Shown: positions 6,144-8,563 of the stretch, piece by piece
Position numbering within the stretch: position 1 is the first letter of the stretch
Layout: each line of letters begins with the position of its first letter
Origin: Lachnospiraceae bacterium UBA3386
GTDB lineage: Bacteria; Bacillota; Clostridia; Lachnospirales; Lachnospiraceae
Direction of reading: 5' to 3'
Length of the DNA: 8,563 bases
Assembly (NCBI GenBank): GCA_002358875.1
Contig: DEPS01000165.1
Location: forward strand, 1 to 8,563
Notes under the pieces: generated by a model
Database searches by the model: none
Told to the model about the DNA's origin: nothing
The model's input: the letters and a program-made list of their open reading frames with translations, nothing else
Position numbers and translations under genes: made by a program

Positions 6144-6713
6144 ATGAAATACAAATGCAGCGTATGCGGGCATGTCTATGACGAGGAAAAAGAAGGCGTA
6201 AAATTCGCGGATCTTCCGGCGGACTGGAAGTGCCCCATCTGCAAGCAGCCCAAATCCAAATTTGAGCCCGTCGATGAGACTGCAGAGCTTACCTGGGCTT
6301 CCGAGCACGTGATCGGCATCGCATCCGACCTTGACGAAGAGATGAAGGATTTCCTGCGCGCTGAATTTGCGGGCGAGTGTTCCGAGGTCGGCATGTATCT
6401 GGCTATGTCCAGAGCTGCCATCCGCCAGGGCTATCCTGAAGTCGGTGCTTTCTATCGTCAGGCTGCTTTCGAGGAGGCTGATCACGCTTCCCGTTATGCC
6501 GAGATGCTTGGCGAGGTCGTTTCCGCTTCCACAAAGGCTAATCTCGAAGCCAGAGTCGCGGCTGAGAACGGCGCCTGCGCAGGCAAGACCAAATTCGCCA
6601 AGAAGTGCAAAGAGATGGGTCTCGATGCTCTTCATGACAGCATTCATGAGATGGCGCGTGACGAAGCAAGGCACGGCCAGGGCTTCAAGGGTCTTCTCGA
6701 CAGGTATTTTTAA
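6144..6713 (+). CDS. rbr: Reverse rubrerythrin (rubredoxin domain first, then diiron domain)
   Basis: Rubrerythrins reduce hydrogen peroxide to water in anaerobes, taking electrons from NADH through rubredoxin or flavoproteins, in the cytoplasm. The product is 189 aa, with GAAAGGAGAA just upstream of ATG 6144. Residues 1-40 are a rubredoxin-like Fe(Cys)4 domain: Cys5-x-x-Cys8 and Cys30-P-x-Cys33. From about 62 onwards is a four-helix ferritin-like domain with diiron ligand motifs: Glu74/Glu78/Glu81 in the first pair of helices, E111xxH114 (FEEADH), Glu169, and E174xxH177 (DEARH). The iron domains are in the opposite order to classical rubrerythrin, matching the peroxide-inducible reverse type described in Clostridium acetobutylicum. 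Codon use (gac, gag, aag, ctt, cgc dominate) looks like that of a highly expressed gene. It has its own promoter and a strong terminator downstream, so it is probably monocistronic. Confidence 0.95.
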   Translation: MKYKCSVCGHVYDEEKEGVKFADLPADWKCPICKQPKSKFEPVDETAELTWASEHVIGIASDLDEEMKDFLRAEFAGECSEVGMYLAMSRAAIRQGYPEVGAFYRQAAFEEADHASRYAEMLGEVVSASTKANLEARVAAENGACAGKTKFAKKCKEMGLDALHDSIHEMARDEARHGQGFKGLLDRYF

Positions 6714-6715
6714 GT

Positions 6716-6835
6716 GATTCAGTTTTGAATCCGGACTCATACCCGAGTTGAAATGAATGTCTGAACATTCACGTCTGGATGCGGATCCGTGTTCAGGCAG
6801 GAATATCCTGTAAACGGTATTTTGATGACATTCAT
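6716..6835 (+). other. Hairpin-rich 3' region of the rubrerythrin transcript
   Basis: The stretch holds a chain of small perfect hairpins: GATTCA-GTTT-TGAATC (6716-6731), ACTC/GAGT (6735-6738/6745-6748), TGAATGT-CTGA-ACATTCA (6754-6771) and CAGGA-ATA-TCCTG (6798-6810). In addition, ATGAATGTC (6753-6761) has a second, 9-bp perfect partner at GACATTCAT (6827-6835), 5 nt before the terminator. If that long-range stem forms, TGAA/TTCA (6762-6765/6792-6795) and CACG/CGTG (6770-6773/6788-6791) can stack inside it. It could be a structured 3' UTR, a small RNA ending at the terminator, or a leader for the gene at 6968. No open reading frame of note is present. Confidence 0.4.
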
Positions 6836-6839
6836 AGGG

Positions 6840-6875
6840 GACGCCTTCCGGCATGAGCCGGGGGGCGTCTTTTTT
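6840..6875 (+). terminator. Strong intrinsic terminator
   Basis: A continuous 13-bp stem: GACGCC (6840-6845), two T-G pairs and CCGGC, ATGA loop (6853-6856), then GCCGG and GGCGTC (6864-6869), directly followed by six Ts (6870-6875). It works only on the plus strand and ends the rubrerythrin transcript or the structured RNA in front of it. Confidence 0.93.
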
Positions 6876-6967
6876 GAAAGTAAAAACAGACCTTGAAGTG
6901 TCTGTATGTCAGAAAAAAGCGGATAACCGACTTTATAAGATAACAGCTTACAGAAACAGGAGAGATC

Positions 6968-8128
6968 ATGGGAAATTTGTTTGATTATCTGGACTGGAGA
7001 GGGGATGTGCCTTTTACTGTGGATCCCTTTAATGAGGTTGACAATCTTGTCCTTTCAGAGCTGGCATATGTGGATTTTAGCGGGATCGTGCCAGAGCCGG
7101 TTCATGAAAACATACCTGCGGCCGACATTCTTTCGGCTGAAAGCATGCTTCCCTCTGTGTCTATCATGGAAGTATGTGAGCGTTTCTGGCAGCTGCATAC
7201 AGAAGAGGAAGTAAAGAAAAGCGGAACGCTGTACCGGCGCGCTCCGATGATCCTGAGAAAACTGTGCAGCGGTGCCCGTTTCGGAAATATGAGGCTTGGA
7301 GGATATGTCAATCAGATCTCGCGGGAAAGAAATGAGCAGATGGCTGCTGTTACCTGTTTTCTGGATGATGGGGCTGTTTATGTGGCATTTCGGGGAACTG
7401 ATGATACGATCGTAGGATGGAAAGAAGATTTCAGCTTCAGTTTCCTGGATAAGACAGAGGGACAGAGGAGTGCGGCGGAATATCTGACAAAATATTTTAA
7501 TACTGCGGAAAAAATCCCGCTGCGTGTCGGAGGACATTCCAAGGGAGGAAATTTTTCTGTTTTTGCAGCTGCCTTCTGCACGAAAGCTGTCAGAGACAGG
7601 ATACAAAGGGTCTATTCAAATGACGGCCCTGGGTTTTTGAGGGAAGTGACGGAATCTGACGGGTACAGGGAGATTCTTCCCAGGGTAAAGAGCATTCTAC
7701 CCGAGGAGTCCGTATTCGGGCTTTTGCTGGAGAACACTGAGAACCCCCTTGTAGTCCAAAGTACGCAGAAGGGTATCTGGCAGCACGACGCCCTGAGCTG
7801 GGTCGTCCTGCGGAACCGCTTTCAAAGGGCGCCCGGCCTTGCGGAGAGCAGCATCCTTCTGGGAAAATCCCTGGATGCCTGGATCGGCGGAATGTCCATG
7901 GAAGAGCGCAAAGAGTTCGTCGATATCGTCTTTTCTCTGCTTGAGGGCACCGGCGCTGAGAATGTCTCCGAAATCACGGGGGACCAGTTTCACAGTATCC
8001 ATGAGCTTGTCCGCGCTTACCGGAATATGAGCGGAGAGGAAAAGAACAAGCTCCGCCAGAGCATAGGCCGTCTGATCACGAGCGGTATCAATTCCCTTGG
8101 CGAAGGATTCTTCCCCAGGTTTATTTGA
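6968..8128 (+). CDS. DUF2974 (PF11187) lipase-like alpha/beta-hydrolase family protein
   Basis: A 386-aa protein starting at ATG 6968 with AGGAGA at 6958-6963. The N-terminus MGNLFDYLDWRGD...FNEVDNLVLSELAYVDF is characteristic of the DUF2974 family, common in Firmicutes and of unknown substrate. An alpha/beta-hydrolase core follows: VAFRGTDDT (139-147), the nucleophile elbow GGHSKGGN with Ser191 (188-195), SNDGPGF with Asp219 (217-223), and WQHDALSW with His273 (271-278). Together these offer a plausible Ser-Asp-His triad, suggesting esterase or lipase activity. There is no signal peptide, so it is probably cytoplasmic. The C-terminal 80 residues are helical and charged, outside the hydrolase core. 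It lies alone between a terminator and a 435-bp non-coding region. The 92 bp before it hold only weak promoter-like sequence (TTGAAG at 6893, TATAAG at 6934, poorly spaced). Confidence 0.92.
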   Translation: MGNLFDYLDWRGDVPFTVDPFNEVDNLVLSELAYVDFSGIVPEPVHENIPAADILSAESMLPSVSIMEVCERFWQLHTEEEVKKSGTLYRRAPMILRKLCSGARFGNMRLGGYVNQISRERNEQMAAVTCFLDDGAVYVAFRGTDDTIVGWKEDFSFSFLDKTEGQRSAAEYLTKYFNTAEKIPLRVGGHSKGGNFSVFAAAFCTKAVRDRIQRVYSNDGPGFLREVTESDGYREILPRVKSILPEESVFGLLLENTENPLVVQSTQKGIWQHDALSWVVLRNRFQRAPGLAESSILLGKSLDAWIGGMSMEERKEFVDIVFSLLEGTGAENVSEITGDQFHSIHELVRAYRNMSGEEKNKLRQSIGRLITSGINSLGEGFFPRFI

Positions 8129-8205
8129 AAATACCGTTTTATATATTTTTTAGAAAGTGTTTGAAAAGTCTGATAAATACACACAGTTTCTTCGAGATGT
8201 GCGGA

Positions 8206-8257
8206 AATAAAAAAAAGGAAAAAAGTGCTTGCAATGCCCATGTGGCTGTGATAGTAT
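8206..8257 (+). promoter_or_regulatory. Upstream promoter (P1) of a probable stable-RNA operon
   Basis: TTGCAA (8229-8234) and TAGTAT (8252-8257), 17 bp apart, with TGA immediately before the -10 (extended -10). An A-rich tract (8206-8224) just upstream resembles an UP element. The predicted start near 8264 is followed at once by the hairpin GCCGCT-gaaaaag-AGCGGC (8265-8283). Paired with a second promoter about 115 bp downstream, this is the arrangement expected before rRNA genes. Confidence 0.5.
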
Positions 8258-8303
8258 ATGACTCGCCGCTGAAAAAGAGCGGCAGACAACTTCGGATCTT
8301 CTG

Positions 8304-8371
8304 ATGAAAAACAAAAAAATCAAAAAGATTTGAAAAAAGTTGTTGACAAAGCCTTGAACATGTGATATCTT
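8304..8371 (+). promoter_or_regulatory. Downstream promoter (P2) with UP-like A-tracts
   Basis: A perfect TTGACA (8343-8348) and TATCTT (8366-8371), 17 bp apart, again with TGA directly before the -10. Phased A-tracts at 8304-8340 lie immediately upstream and include an AAATC/GATTT inverted repeat. The ATAAGCTGCTTCACGAAAGC region that follows resembles what I remember of Lachnospiraceae rRNA promoter regions. Confidence 0.6.
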
Positions 8372-8563
8372 AGATAAGCTGCTTCACGAAAGCGCTTGAA
8401 AATATAAGATTTTCACAGCGATTCAAGCGGTAAAAAACGGTTTCATGCCCTGCATGAGCCGTCTTACACTTCCAATCAAATATGAGAACAAGACAGAAAT
8501 GCAGCCCTGAATAGATTCCTTATATTTAACCGGCCGCGGACCTGCGGGCGTCCCAGAGGACGT
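8372..8563 (+). other. Non-coding leader, probably of an rRNA operon starting beyond the window
   Basis: No coding frame was found from 8129 to the end. After P2 come well-formed hairpins: CGCTTGAA/TTCAAGCG (8393-8400/8422-8429), with an alternative GAAAAT/ATTTTC (8398-8403/8409-8414), then ACGG..TCATGC-CCT-GCATGA..CCGT (8437-8462), and CGTCC-CAGA-GGACG (8549-8562) at the very edge. No start of 16S rRNA or tRNA lies within the window. A leader of this length is compatible with a 16S gene starting soon after. GCGCTTGAAAA (8392-8402) only loosely resembles a boxA antitermination site. Confidence 0.4.

Noticed and set aside
6126..6854. Open 242-aa frame on the minus strand across rubrerythrin and its terminator
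   Set aside because: It runs through the intrinsic terminator and covers all of rubrerythrin antisense; it stays open because of the strong codon bias of that gene.
8387..8400. cre-like sequence CGAAAGCGCTTGAA in the region after P2
   Set aside because: Three mismatches to cre, and the bases are better explained as an arm of the leader hairpin 8393-8429.

Overview
The window reads as a stretch of chromosome from an anaerobic, moderate-GC Firmicute. My best guess is a Clostridia/Lachnospiraceae-type gut or rumen bacterium. The clues are strong AAGGAG-type ribosome binding sites, an alanine/sodium symporter of the Firmicute type, a reverse-order rubrerythrin (an anaerobe oxidative-stress enzyme), a GH4 alpha-galactosidase, and a DUF2974 alpha/beta-hydrolase that is common in Clostridia. 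No mobile element, CRISPR array, integrase, phage gene or tRNA was seen, and gene order looks ordinary.

Layout. 1-510: C-terminal part of a sodium:alanine symporter (AGCS). 527-1114: a 195-aa protein that looks like a free-standing PD-(D/E)XK nuclease domain, ending inside a palindromic terminator. 1225-2163 (minus strand): type-2 argC of arginine biosynthesis, alone, convergent with the nuclease-like gene. 2164-2388: divergent intergenic region with a good plus-strand promoter and an attenuator-like leader. 2389-3369: membrane-anchored exported protein of unknown function. 3532-4962: GH4 alpha-galactosidase (MelA type), followed 22 bp later by an unrecognised 296-aa gene (4985-5875), probably in the same operon. 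5876-6143: promoter and long structured leader. 6144-6713: reverse rubrerythrin. 6714-6967: an unusually structured 3' region ending in a strong terminator. 6968-8128: DUF2974 (lipase-like) protein. 8129-8563: non-coding, with two tandem A-tract-backed promoters and a hairpin-rich leader, most like the start of an rRNA (or other stable RNA) operon whose genes lie beyond the window edge.

The protein genes belong to unrelated housekeeping tasks: amino-acid uptake, arginine synthesis, alpha-galactoside breakdown and peroxide defence. The less explained material lies in four places: the stand-alone nuclease-like gene, the unknown partner of the alpha-galactosidase, and three intergenic regions (2187-2388, 5917-6143, 6714-6875) that carry more RNA secondary structure than promoters and terminators need. 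All structure claims come from pairing by eye, with no folding or covariation analysis.
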